Assembly: GCA_959602875.1 (NCBI GenBank)
Contig: CAUGVQ010000071.1
Location: 1-10,600, forward strand
Source of the DNA: an uncultured Collinsella sp.
Lineage (GTDB): Bacteria > Actinomycetota > Coriobacteriia > Coriobacteriales > Coriobacteriaceae
Direction: 5' to 3'
Length of the DNA: 10,600 nucleotides
Positions 1-7,204 of this stretch are shown here, in pieces. The translations under genes were made by a program, and so were the position numbers. The notes under the pieces were generated by a model. That model saw nothing but the letters and a program-made list of their open reading frames with translations, was not told the DNA's origin and did not search any database. The first letter of the stretch is position 1. The number at the start of each line of letters is the position of its first letter.

Positions 1-786
1 TGGGCGCAGGGGCGCTCCCAGCGCCGCTCCTCGTCCGCCTACAACCCCGAGAACGGCGCCGACGTGGTCGTCGATGTTGAGCTCACGGCAGAAGATGTCA
101 AATGTGGCGTGCGCAAGGGCGTGAAGTACCGCCGCTACGAGCCCTGCGGGCACTGCCACGGGTCGGGTTCGGTCTCTACGGAGCATGCGCATACGTGCCC
201 GAGCTGCGGCGGCACCGGTACCATCGGCGTCGACATGGCGTTCCTCTTCGGCGGCGGGATGTTCCAGATGGTCTGCCCCGAGTGCGGGGGTTCGGGCAAG
301 GTCGTGGCGGACCCCTGTCCGGAGTGCGGCGGTTCGGGCCGCACCCAGGTCATGAGCGAGGCTGTCATCGAGTTCCCACCCGGTACGCACGACGGCGATC
401 GCGTGCGTGTCGCCGGTATGGGACATGCCGGCACCAACGGGGCGGCCGGCGGCGACCTCATCGGTCGAGCGCGCGTCGCTGCCGAGCGCTTGGACGGTAG
501 CGCGCGCCAGGGCTTCTACGTCATGGGTTTCGCTACTCCCTTCCTCGCGCTGTTCGCGTTTTTGCAGTCGCTCTCCATCATGGCGGTCATCTGCATCGCG
601 GTCTTTGGCTTTGGCGTCTTCCAAGTGCTTTCTGACGATGTTCTGCACCGCACGCCCCTGTGGTGGCGCCGCGGTGGTGCGCGCTTTGTGAGTGGGTTTG
701 CAAACGCGCTCTTCTACGCGGTCATCATGTTCTGGTTTGTGAGCTGCTCGAGCGGTCTGTATTACCGCCCGTATTTCTACATGTAG
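1..786 (+). CDS. DnaJ-like protein with zinc-finger region and C-terminal membrane helices (5' end outside window)
   Basis: The reading frame is open from base 1, so the start and any J domain lie upstream; the GTG at 64 is inside the protein and is not a convincing start. The visible part opens with a Ser/Arg-rich stretch, then the beginning of DnaJ C-terminal domain I, interrupted by four CxxCxGxG zinc repeats at 145-168, 196-219, 274-297 and 316-339. Domain I resumes to about base 475 (IEFPPGTHDGDRVRVAG, then GGDLIGRARV). Where domain II and the dimerisation tail would follow, the protein has three hydrophobic segments at about 517-573, 577-630 and 691-750, with a WWRR basic loop before the last, and ends in a Tyr-rich tail. 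Zinc-finger DnaJ proteins are Hsp70 co-chaperones that bind unfolded substrate. Membrane anchoring is my inference. Other frames show no lost domain II, so a recent frameshift is unlikely. Co-chaperone identity depends on the unseen J domain. Confidence 0.8.
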   Translation, partial: WAQGRSQRRSSSAYNPENGADVVVDVELTAEDVKCGVRKGVKYRRYEPCGHCHGSGSVSTEHAHTCPSCGGTGTIGVDMAFLFGGGMFQMVCPECGGSGKVVADPCPECGGSGRTQVMSEAVIEFPPGTHDGDRVRVAGMGHAGTNGAAGGDLIGRARVAAERLDGSARQGFYVMGFATPFLALFAFLQSLSIMAVICIAVFGFGVFQVLSDDVLHRTPLWWRRGGARFVSGFANALFYAVIMFWFVSCSSGLYYRPYFYM

Positions 787-801
787 CCGCCGTAGCCGAG
801 G

Positions 802-824
802 GCGGCACTCGTGCGAGGCGCCGC
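802..824 (+). terminator. Possible weak hairpin downstream of the DnaJ-like gene
   Basis: GCGGC at 802-806 can pair with GCCGC at 820-824, with an inner CTC/GAG stem and a GTGC loop, separated by a small internal loop. An alternative fold pairs GTGCG at 811-815 with CGCAC at 822-826. Only a broken T-rich stretch (841-849) follows, not directly attached. It sits 15 bases after the stop codon, a sensible place for transcript ending, but in DNA this GC-rich such hairpins are common by chance. Confidence 0.25.
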
Positions 825-921
825 ACAGGTGCGTGCGCGCCTTTGATTTAAGGTGGCCGCCATCGGGTACAACGGGTAACGTCGGTGTGACCGTCTGTTT
901 TTGCTGGAGTAACTAGGGGCG

Positions 922-944
922 TCCCACGGGGCGCCGTCGTGGGG
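922..944 (+). promoter_or_regulatory. Hairpin abutting the dnaJ ribosome-binding site
   Basis: CCCACG at 923-928 pairs perfectly with CGTGGG at 938-943 around a 9-base loop, extendable by one U-G pair. The right arm runs straight into the purine-rich Shine-Dalgarno stretch (941-949), so folding could limit ribosome access. An alternative pairing of GGCG at 918-921 with CGCC at 932-935 would exclude this hairpin. A regulatory role is inference only. Confidence 0.3.
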
Positions 945-957
945 GAAGGTTTTGTCC

Positions 958-2106
958 GTGGCGGAGAAAAGGGACTATTACGAGGTACTGGGTGTCGACC
1001 GCGATGCCGACCAGCGCACGATCAAGCGCGCGTTTCTAAAAAAAGCGCGTACGGTGCACCCCGACGTCTCGGACGACCCCGATGCCGAGGAGAAGTTCAA
1101 GGAGCTGAACGAGGCGTACTCGGTTCTCTCCGATGAGCAGAAGCGCGCCAACTACGATCGCTATGGTTCGGCGGACGGCCCTATGGGTTCGGGCTATGTC
1201 GACCTCAACGATATCTTCGGCGGCATGGGGATGGACGATATCTTCTCGTCCTTCTTCGGCGGCGGGGCCGGTGGCGGCAGGAGGCGCGCGCAGCGCCGCC
1301 AGGGCCGTGACATGGCCATCTCGGTCACCATCACCTTGGAGGAGGCGGCCCTCGGCTGCACCAAGACCATCTCCTTCGACCGCCTCGCCCCGTGCGAGGA
1401 CTGCCACGGCACCGGTCTTTCCGAGGGCGCCAAGGAGACGGAGTGCCCGCGCTGCCACGGCACTGGCTATGTCACCACGGTCCAGCGCTCCATCTTTGGC
1501 CAGATGCAGTCATCGTCCCCCTGTCCGGACTGCGGCGGCGAGGGAGTCATCATCGATCATCCCTGCGAGATGTGCGACGGTCAGGGTCGCACGCCCAGCC
1601 ATGAAAAGATCGACGTCCAGATTCCCGCGGGTATCTCCTCGGGCAGGCAGCTGCGCGTCCGCGGCTACGGCGAGGCGGGCTTCCGCGGCGCCGAGGCGGG
1701 TGACCTCATCGTCACGGTGGGCATCGAGGACCACGGCCGTTTCCGCCGCGTGGGCGATGACCTCGCGTGCGAGATCGAGGTCTCCATGGTGCAGGCGGCG
1801 CTCGGCTGCAGCGTCGAGGTGGCCGGCATCATGCCGGACGAGACGCTTGTCTTCGAGGTTCCCGCGGGTACCCAGTTTGGCGACACGGTGACCCTCGAGG
1901 AGCGCGGCATGCCCCGTATCGGCGGGGGAGGGTCGCGCGGCCGCGCCGTCGCGCAGGTGCGCGTCACGGTCCCCACAAAGCTCGACGACGAGTCCCGTCG
2001 CATTCTGGAGAGCTACGCCGAGCACAACCGTGAGGCGTTTGCGCCGGCGCCGCGCAAAAGCGTGGGCGACCGCATTCGCGATGCCATAGACGACATTCTG
2101 GATTAG
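958..2106 (+). CDS. dnaJ: Chaperone protein DnaJ (Hsp40)
   Basis: This is a full-length cytosolic DnaJ of 382 residues, the co-chaperone that delivers unfolded proteins to DnaK and stimulates its ATPase. Residues 5-70 form the J domain with the HPD motif at 34-36. A Gly/Phe-rich linker (about 71-110) follows, then C-terminal domain I with four zinc repeats between residues 146 and 210 (CEDCHGTG, CPRCHGTG, CPDCGGEG, CEMCDGQG), domain II, and an acidic amphipathic tail. I chose GTG 958 over TTG 952: GGAAGG at 944-949 is 8 bases from GTG but only 2 from TTG, and the resulting start MAEKRDYYEVLGV matches the family. Key residues are intact, so this is probably the functional general DnaJ, next to the membrane-ended paralogue upstream. 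dnaK and grpE are not in the window. The mtaB start codon follows after 3 bases, so the two genes are probably cotranscribed. Confidence 0.97.
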   Translation: MAEKRDYYEVLGVDRDADQRTIKRAFLKKARTVHPDVSDDPDAEEKFKELNEAYSVLSDEQKRANYDRYGSADGPMGSGYVDLNDIFGGMGMDDIFSSFFGGGAGGGRRRAQRRQGRDMAISVTITLEEAALGCTKTISFDRLAPCEDCHGTGLSEGAKETECPRCHGTGYVTTVQRSIFGQMQSSSPCPDCGGEGVIIDHPCEMCDGQGRTPSHEKIDVQIPAGISSGRQLRVRGYGEAGFRGAEAGDLIVTVGIEDHGRFRRVGDDLACEIEVSMVQAALGCSVEVAGIMPDETLVFEVPAGTQFGDTVTLEERGMPRIGGGGSRGRAVAQVRVTVPTKLDDESRRILESYAEHNREAFAPAPRKSVGDRIRDAIDDILD

Positions 2107-2109
2107 GCG

Positions 2110-3438
2110 ATGACAGGTAGCACAGGCGTTTCCGTAATCAATCTCGGCTGCCGGGTGAACCGCGTCGAGTCAGACCGCATCTCGCGCGAGTTCGCTCAGG
2201 CAGGTTTCTCGCTCGTTCCCGCCGAGGAGGCCGCGCTCATCGTTATCAACACCTGCGCCGTCACCGGCGAGGCGGAGGCTAAGACCCGCAAGGCGGTGCG
2301 CCACGCGCTCGCCCAGCCGGGCGAGCCCATCGTCATCGCTACCGGCTGCGCCGCCAACCTCCATCCCGACATGCTCGAGGAGCTCTCCGACCGCGTCTGC
2401 GTCGAGCCGTCAAAGGTGAACGTTGTCGACCGCGCCTGCGAGCTTCTCTCCCTCGACCGTACGGACGCCGAGGCAGACGAGGCGGCCGAGGGCGGCGTCG
2501 ACGCCCGCTCGCTTGCCGAGATGCTCGGTCGCTCGCGCTGGGGCATCAAGGTGCAGGACGGCTGCAACAACCGCTGCACGTACTGCATCGTCTGGAAGGC
2601 GCGCGGGCCCGAGCGCTCCGTCCCCGTCGAGGCGGTGCTCGACCAGGTGCGCTTGGCTACCGAGGCGGGAATCCCCGAGGTCGTGCTCACTGGCGTTAAC
2701 CTCGGTGCCTACGACGGCGTGGGGCCGAGCGACGAGCATGTGGAGATCGACGAGCTCCTTCGCGCCATTCTCGAAGAGACCTCCGTCGCCCAGGTGCGCC
2801 TGTCTTCGCTCGAGCCCATGGACGTGAGCGATCGCCTGATCGACTACATGGCCGCGCACAAGGACCGTATCGCGCCGTTTCTCCACCTGCCGCTCCAGTC
2901 GGGCTCAACCGAGACGCTCTCGCGCATGGGGAGGCCCTATACCGCAGAGGAGTTCCTGGCGCTTGTCGAGCGCATCCGTTTGCGCCTTCCCGAGGTCGCA
3001 CTCTCCTGCGACGTGATCGTGGGCTTCCCCGGCGAGACGGAGGAGGAGTTCGAGCAGTCGCTTGCCTTCTGCCGCAAGGTCGGCTTCTCGCGCATGCACG
3101 TGTTCCGCTACAGCGCGCGTCCCGGCACGGTCGCGGCGGATATGCCCGACCAGGTTCCGCCGGAGGTGAAGGAGGAGCGGAGTGTCCGCATGCGCGCGCT
3201 CGCGCAGGACCTCGCGCGCTATGACGCCCGCTCGCGCATCGACACGGTGGAAAACGCGGTGCTGGAGGCGGGGCGCCCGGCGACCCTCGCCTCGTTCCAC
3301 CGGATTCACGTTATGGATGCCCCTGAGACCACGCCGGCGCTCGTTCGTGTTGCTATCATGGGGATGGACGAATCCGGTGCCCTCTACGGCCGCGTGGCGC
3401 GGTCGGAGGATGCAGCGAGTGAGGAGTGCGATGGATAG
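2110..3438 (+). CDS. mtaB: tRNA (N6-threonylcarbamoyladenosine-C2) methylthiotransferase MtaB
   Basis: This 442-residue radical-SAM methylthiotransferase would convert t6A37 to ms2t6A37 in tRNAs reading ANN codons, which supports decoding accuracy. The N-terminal UPF0004 domain carries the three cysteines for the auxiliary iron-sulfur cluster at 14 (LGCRVN), 49 (NTCAVT) and 80 (TGCAAN). The radical-SAM cluster motif CNNRCTYC lies at residues 152-159. Later landmarks are LTGVNLG, LHLPLQSGS and DVIVGFPGETEEEF, followed by a short TRAM-like tail. The AVTGEAEAKTRK context after Cys49 resembles MtaB rather than MiaB or RimO; the MtaB/MiaB distinction is the main uncertainty. ATG 2110 is 3 bases after the dnaJ stop and has only a weak Shine-Dalgarno, so translation is probably coupled to dnaJ. 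The 3' end overlaps phoH by 8 bases. Confidence 0.93.
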   Translation: MTGSTGVSVINLGCRVNRVESDRISREFAQAGFSLVPAEEAALIVINTCAVTGEAEAKTRKAVRHALAQPGEPIVIATGCAANLHPDMLEELSDRVCVEPSKVNVVDRACELLSLDRTDAEADEAAEGGVDARSLAEMLGRSRWGIKVQDGCNNRCTYCIVWKARGPERSVPVEAVLDQVRLATEAGIPEVVLTGVNLGAYDGVGPSDEHVEIDELLRAILEETSVAQVRLSSLEPMDVSDRLIDYMAAHKDRIAPFLHLPLQSGSTETLSRMGRPYTAEEFLALVERIRLRLPEVALSCDVIVGFPGETEEEFEQSLAFCRKVGFSRMHVFRYSARPGTVAADMPDQVPPEVKEERSVRMRALAQDLARYDARSRIDTVENAVLEAGRPATLASFHRIHVMDAPETTPALVRVAIMGMDESGALYGRVARSEDAASEECDG

Positions 3439-4387
3439 CGCAACCGTGCGCCTTTCGATTCCCGATACCGTCGATGCCCGTGAGCTCTCGGGCGCGGGCG
3501 ATGCCGTTCTGCGCGCCATCGAGGAGCGGACGCCTGCGAGCATCCTGTTTCGTGGCGATTCGGTCACGCTCGCCGGCACACCCGGCGAGGTCGAGCTTCT
3601 GACGCGGCTCTTTAGCAAGCTCATGCAGGAGGCCTCCTCCGACCGCGCGCTCACCTCCGATGAGGCCGTGCGCCTGCTCGATGCCCTGCGGGAGAGCGGT
3701 GCGGGCGCGGCGGATTTCCGCGACGACATCCTACTCACCTACCGCGGGCGTGCGCTCAGGCCCAAGACCCTCGGCCAGAAGCGCTATATCGACGCCATCC
3801 GTTCCAACACCGTCACCTTTTGCCTAGGGCCCGCCGGAACGGGCAAGACCTATCTCGCCATGGCGATGGCCGTCGGCGCCCTCAAGCGGCGCGAGGTGAG
3901 CCGCATCGTCCTCACGCGTCCCGTGGTGGAGGCGGGGGAGAGCCTAGGCTACCTCCCAGGGACCTTGCAGGAGAAGATCGATCCGTATGTGCGTCCGCTC
4001 TTCGATGCACTCTTTGACATGACCGATATGGAGCGCGCCTCGGAGCTCGTTGAGCGCGGCGTCATCGAGATCGCACCGCTTGCCTATATGCGCGGCCGTA
4101 CGCTAAACGACGCGTTCGTGCTGCTCGACGAGGCGCAGAACACCACGCCCGAGCAGATGAAGATGTTCCTCACCCGCCTGGGTTTCAACTCCAAGTTCAT
4201 CATCACCGGCGACATGACGCAGCGCGACCTGGTGGGCCGCCGCGGGGGCCTCACCGATATCGAGGACATTCTGCGCGGAGTGGACGATATCGCCTTCATA
4301 CACCTTGACCGCACCGACGTGGTGAGGCACTCGCTCGTCGGGCGCATCGTCGAGGCGTACGACGCCTTTGAATCCGCCAAGAAGTGA
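3431..4387 (+). CDS. phoH: PhoH family ATPase (YbeZ-like)
   Basis: This 318-residue protein is a PhoH/YbeZ-type P-loop ATPase, a family linked by genetics and gene neighbourhood to YbeY and RNA metabolism; its exact reaction is not settled. The N-terminal domain (about 1-110) is the usual nucleic-acid-binding-like region. The ATPase core has Walker A GPAGTGKT at 133-140 and Walker B VLLDEAQN with Asp233-Glu234, then the typical FITGDMTQRDL segment. There is no PIN domain, so it is not PhoH2. The frame is open upstream to 3182, but ATG 3431 is the better start: it has GAGGAG at 3421-3426, gives the usual family length, and the extra upstream residues are Arg-rich readthrough of the mtaB region. 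It overlaps mtaB by 8 bases and precedes ybeY by 13. Confidence 0.95.
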   Translation: MDSATVRLSIPDTVDARELSGAGDAVLRAIEERTPASILFRGDSVTLAGTPGEVELLTRLFSKLMQEASSDRALTSDEAVRLLDALRESGAGAADFRDDILLTYRGRALRPKTLGQKRYIDAIRSNTVTFCLGPAGTGKTYLAMAMAVGALKRREVSRIVLTRPVVEAGESLGYLPGTLQEKIDPYVRPLFDALFDMTDMERASELVERGVIEIAPLAYMRGRTLNDAFVLLDEAQNTTPEQMKMFLTRLGFNSKFIITGDMTQRDLVGRRGGLTDIEDILRGVDDIAFIHLDRTDVVRHSLVGRIVEAYDAFESAKK

Positions 4388-4400
4388 AAGGACCGGTCCT

Positions 4401-4910
4401 GTGAGCGTTCTTATCACCAACGACGACTCCCTCGCGGTCCCGCTTGCCGACAGCGAGATCGAGACCATCTGCGCCCACGTGCTCGCCGCCGAGGACGTGG
4501 CGGATACGGCCGAGGTCTCGTTCAGCTGGATCGGTGACGATGAGATGCGCGCCCTCAATGCCGAGTGGCGCGGCATCGACGCGCCAACTGATGTGCTCTC
4601 GTTCCCCATCGACGACCCCTTTGCGGAGGACACGCCGAGTGACATGCCCCTTGAGCTCGGTGACATCCTCATCGACCCGTTCCAGATCGCTCGCCAGGCG
4701 CCAGAGTTTGACAACGACGACGCCACCGAGTGCCGTCTCATGCTCGTGCACGGCCTGCTGCACCTTTTGGGATACGACCACCTCGATGACGAGGAGGCGC
4801 GTGAGATGGAGGCCCGTGAGGAGGAGCTGCTGCGCGAGCTCGCCCGCATGCGCGGGGACGACCCGGATACGGTGCGCATCGGCCCCACGACGCGCCACAC
4901 GCAAGACTGA
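4401..4910 (+). CDS. ybeY: Endoribonuclease YbeY (16S rRNA maturation)
   Basis: This 169-residue protein is a UPF0054/YbeY metalloprotein, an RNase implicated in 16S rRNA 3'-end processing and ribosome quality control. The signature HGLLHLLGYDH places the zinc-binding histidines at 117, 121 and 127. Upstream it has the family segments LNAEWRGIDAPTDVLSFP and LGDILI. The C-terminus after the metal site is Glu/Arg-rich and helical. The start is GTG 4401, preceded by GAAAGGA at 4386-4392 with an 8-base spacer; an in-frame start at 4368 lies inside phoH and has no such support. Adjacency to phoH and era fits the known phoH-ybeY-era neighbourhood, and YbeY and Era are thought to act together on 16S rRNA. 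Confidence 0.96.
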   Translation: MSVLITNDDSLAVPLADSEIETICAHVLAAEDVADTAEVSFSWIGDDEMRALNAEWRGIDAPTDVLSFPIDDPFAEDTPSDMPLELGDILIDPFQIARQAPEFDNDDATECRLMLVHGLLHLLGYDHLDDEEAREMEAREEELLRELARMRGDDPDTVRIGPTTRHTQD

Positions 4911-4928
4911 CGATACAGGAGGTACGAG

Positions 4929-5306
4929 ATGATTCCCGGTTCCAACAGGGAGCACCCCACGTTCCTGCGGTCCTTCCGCTACGCCCTCGAGGGCTTTAGG
5001 ACTGCCGTCACCACCGAACGTAACATCAACGTGCAGATCTGCGTGGGCGTGGCCGCGCTTATCGCGGGCTTTGTGCTCAAGCTCGATGCGCTCTCGTGGA
5101 TCCTCATCATCCTCTGCATCGGGCTCGTGCTCTTTGCGGAGCTCGTCAACACCTCCATCGAGGCCATCGTCGACTTGGCCACGCAGGAGCTGCATCCGCT
5201 TGCCAAGCGCGCCAAGGACATCGCCGCCGCAAGCGTGTTCACCCTTTCGGTGACATCCGCCATCGTCGGCATCATCGTGTTCGTCCGCGCGTTCACCCTG
5301 CTGTAG
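4929..5306 (+). CDS. dgkA: Diacylglycerol/undecaprenol kinase (DgkA family)
   Basis: This is a 125-residue integral membrane lipid kinase. It has three hydrophobic helices at about residues 35-52, 55-75 and 98-122, after an amphipathic N-terminus. The family signature AELVNTSIEAIVD is at 70-82, with the likely catalytic Glu71 and metal-binding Glu30 and Glu78; the spacings match Glu69, Glu28 and Glu76 of the E. coli enzyme. AKDIAAASV, from residue 94, is the second conserved block. In Gram-positive bacteria this family mostly phosphorylates undecaprenol, recycling the carrier for wall and glycan synthesis, so undecaprenol is the likelier substrate here (inference). AGGAGGT at 4917-4923, five bases before ATG, is the strongest ribosome-binding site in the window. 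The gene lies between ybeY and era as in many Firmicutes, without the cdd gene often found there. Confidence 0.94.
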   Translation: MIPGSNREHPTFLRSFRYALEGFRTAVTTERNINVQICVGVAALIAGFVLKLDALSWILIILCIGLVLFAELVNTSIEAIVDLATQELHPLAKRAKDIAAASVFTLSVTSAIVGIIVFVRAFTLL

Positions 5307-5327
5307 CGGGCGGCGCGGTATCTAGCT

Positions 5328-5332
5328 AGGAG
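5328..5332 (+). promoter_or_regulatory. Shine-Dalgarno site that fixes the TTG start of era
   Basis: AGGAG lies six bases before TTG 5339. An in-frame TAG at 5327-5329 overlaps it, so the era frame cannot extend further upstream. Later in-frame ATGs at 5435, 5489 and 5498 have no comparable site, which supports the long acidic form of Era. The site is embedded in the palindrome CTAGCTAG at 5322-5329. Confidence 0.7.
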
Positions 5333-5338
5333 TTTGCC

Positions 5339-6415
5339 TTGAGCGATACGCATGAGAAGTACGTTAACGACGAGACCGAGCTCGAAGACGATGCGGTGTT
5401 TGAGGATGAGGTCGACTTCGATCCTTTTGCCAACATGACCGATGACGAGATCGACGCCCTCGCAGAGGACGAGGGCGCCTCGGGCGAGATGTTCGGCATG
5501 GTGGCCGGTGATGTCCCCGAAGGGTTCCGTTCTGGTTTTGTGGCCCTCGTTGGCAGGCCCAACGCCGGCAAGTCTACGCTGCTCAACGCCTGCCTGGGGG
5601 AGAAGGTCGCCATCACCTCGCCTGTTGCGCAGACGACGCGCCGTCGCATGAGGGGTGTCGTCAACCGCGAGGGGTGCCAGATCGTCTTCGTCGACACGCC
5701 CGGCCTCCACAAGCCGCAGGACTCGCTTGGCGGCGAGCTCAACCGCAGCGCGCTTGCAGAGCTTGCGGATGTTGATGTTGTCGCCTTCCTGATCGACGCC
5801 ACCAAGCCCATCGGCACGGGCGATGCGTGGGTCGCTGAGCGCGTAAAGAAGTGCTCGGCAACCAAGATTCTCGTGCTTACTAAAATCGACCTCGCCGCGC
5901 CCGACCAGGTCACCGCGCAGCTTGCCGCAGCGCATGAGCTGATGGACTTCGACGATGAGCTCGTGGTCTCCTCCGTCGAGGGATTCAACGTCGACACGTT
6001 CTGCTCTCTGGTGGAGAGCCACCTGCCCGAGGGGCCGCGCTGGTTCCCCGCGGGTATGAAGACCGACGAGTCCGACGAGATGCTCGTGGCCGAGTTCATT
6101 CGCGAGAAGGTCCTTCTCCTCACGCGTGAGGAGGTGCCCCACGCGGTCGGCGTCACCTGCGACGAGATGGAGTTCAAGAAAGGCGGCTCGGTGCTTGCCC
6201 TCCGGGCGACGATTCTTGTGGAGCGCGAGGGCCAGAAGGGGATCATCATCGGCAAGCGCGGCGCCATGATCAAAAAGATCGGCTCCGAGGCGCGCCGCGA
6301 CCTGGAGCGGATCTTCGATTGCCGCGTCTTTTTGGACCTCGAGGTACGCGTGCGCCCCAACTGGCGAAGCGATGTCCGTGAGATCCGCCGGCTCGGCTAC
6401 GCTGCCGACGAGTAG
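5339..6415 (+). CDS. era: GTPase Era with acidic N-terminal extension
   Basis: Era is an essential GTPase that binds the 3' end of 16S rRNA and assists small-subunit assembly. The 358-residue product has all G motifs: G1 GRPNAGKS at 72-79, the G2 region QTTRRRMRG, G3 DTPG at 119-122, G4 TKID at 181-184 and G5 SSVEG at 211-215. The C-terminal KH domain has GKRG at 305-308 and ends with the family segment VRVRPNWR. The odd feature is residues 1-62: about 23 Asp/Glu and a single Lys before the G domain, whereas Era usually begins only a few residues before its GxxxxGKS motif. The TTG start is supported by the Shine-Dalgarno at 5328-5332 and an in-frame stop just upstream. The gap to dgkA is 32 bases and to recO 30, consistent with one transcript. 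Confidence 0.96.
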   Translation: MSDTHEKYVNDETELEDDAVFEDEVDFDPFANMTDDEIDALAEDEGASGEMFGMVAGDVPEGFRSGFVALVGRPNAGKSTLLNACLGEKVAITSPVAQTTRRRMRGVVNREGCQIVFVDTPGLHKPQDSLGGELNRSALAELADVDVVAFLIDATKPIGTGDAWVAERVKKCSATKILVLTKIDLAAPDQVTAQLAAAHELMDFDDELVVSSVEGFNVDTFCSLVESHLPEGPRWFPAGMKTDESDEMLVAEFIREKVLLLTREEVPHAVGVTCDEMEFKKGGSVLALRATILVEREGQKGIIIGKRGAMIKKIGSEARRDLERIFDCRVFLDLEVRVRPNWRSDVREIRRLGYAADE

Positions 6416-6445
6416 CGGTCGCGCGGCCTTTGGTTGAGCGGCATC

Positions 6446-7204
6446 ATGGCGCAGGGGAGGACATATCGGTGCCGGGCCATCGTGCTCGATAAGACCAAGC
6501 TCGGCGAGAGCGATCTTATCCTGACGCTTCTTGCCGACGACGGGCGCCAACTTCGCGCCGTGGCCAAGGGGGCGCGCAAACCCGGCAGCCGCCTCGCCGC
6601 CCGATGCGACCTCTGCTGTGAGGTCGACCTTCTCATCGCCCGGGGGCGCAACCTCGATGTTGTCTCCCAGGCGGAGCTTCTCGCCGCCCCGCTGGGGGCG
6701 ATGCCAAGCTACGAGCTACTTAGCTCGGCGAGCGCCATCGTCGAGATCGCACGGCTCTGCTCCTTCGAAGACGCGCCCGACCCCTTTGTGTTTGCCATCA
6801 CCGAGCGCGCGCTCAGCCTCTTGGGTGATGCCTCGCGGCAGCTCGATGGGGCGCACCGCGATCTGATCGTTGCGGCGTACGCGATGAAGACCTTGGCGCA
6901 CTTGGGGTATCGGCCCGATTTCAGCTCGTGCGTTCTTTGCGGGGACGAGGCCGTGAGCTACTTTTCCGCTGCGGCGGGTGGGCTTCTGTGCGCCTCCTGC
7001 GCCTCAAGCGTTGCCGGCGCCGAGGAGCTCGATGCGGCGACCGTCGCATGGCTGCGCGCCCTTATGGCGCTCAGGTTCGACGAGCTTGCAGATGCCCCCA
7101 TCGATGTTCAGACCGCTGCGCTTCTGCTCGCGCTCACGCATGCATGGGCGGCCGTGCACCTCGACGCCCGTCTGCGCGCGCTTGAGTTCTTGTTGGGATG
7201 TTAA
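6446..7204 (+). CDS. recO: DNA repair protein RecO
   Basis: RecO mediates loading and annealing in RecFOR-dependent recombinational repair, working with RecR and single-strand binding protein. The 252-residue product has the N-terminal OB-fold signature (RAIVLDKTKLGESDLILTLL, then LRAVAKGARKP), a helical middle, and a four-cysteine zinc site with CVLC at 162-165 and CASC at 182-185; some RecO proteins have lost this site but here it is intact. ATG 6446 gives a normal family start. TTG 6434, four codons upstream in frame, is possible; neither has a strong Shine-Dalgarno, so the start is uncertain by four residues. The era-recO adjacency is widely conserved. A strong hairpin begins within the stop codon, and a 151-base gap follows, so recO is probably the last gene of this transcript. 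Confidence 0.93.
   Translation: MAQGRTYRCRAIVLDKTKLGESDLILTLLADDGRQLRAVAKGARKPGSRLAARCDLCCEVDLLIARGRNLDVVSQAELLAAPLGAMPSYELLSSASAIVEIARLCSFEDAPDPFVFAITERALSLLGDASRQLDGAHRDLIVAAYAMKTLAHLGYRPDFSSCVLCGDEAVSYFSAAAGGLLCASCASSVAGAEELDAATVAWLRALMALRFDELADAPIDVQTAALLLALTHAWAAVHLDARLRALEFLLGC

Larger units (their letters stand above)
787..957. other. Intergenic region between the two dnaJ-type genes
   Basis: This 171-base gap holds no plausible gene. It contains the weak hairpin at 802-824, a short T-run at 897-902 and a second hairpin at 922-944 directly before dnaJ. I looked for a CIRCE (HrcA) or HAIR (HspR) operator and found neither. No convincing -35/-10 pair is visible; GTGACC at 887-892 is a fair -35 match but has no good -10 at the right distance. 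Whether dnaJ has its own promoter here cannot be decided from the sequence. Confidence 0.6.

Noticed and set aside
477..786. A frameshift destroying C-terminal domain II of the first DnaJ-like gene
   Set aside because: Neither alternative + strand frame of this stretch encodes anything like DnaJ domain II, and the hydrophobic segments form in the original frame with a clean stop, so the layout looks genuine.
787..957. A possible CIRCE or HAIR heat-shock operator before dnaJ
   Set aside because: GCACTC at 805-810 resembles half of CIRCE, but no GAGTGC half follows at the required 9-base spacing, and no CTTGAGT/ACTCAAG pair is present.
3182..3430. An upstream extension of phoH in the same frame
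   Set aside because: It lies entirely inside mtaB, is Arg/Ser-rich, and would make PhoH 83 residues longer than usual; ATG 3431 has a good ribosome-binding site.
4979..6550. A 523-codon open frame on the minus strand opposite dgkA and era
   Set aside because: It spans parts of three well-recognised + strand genes and their gaps, with no domain and no ribosome-binding site; it is a composition artefact.
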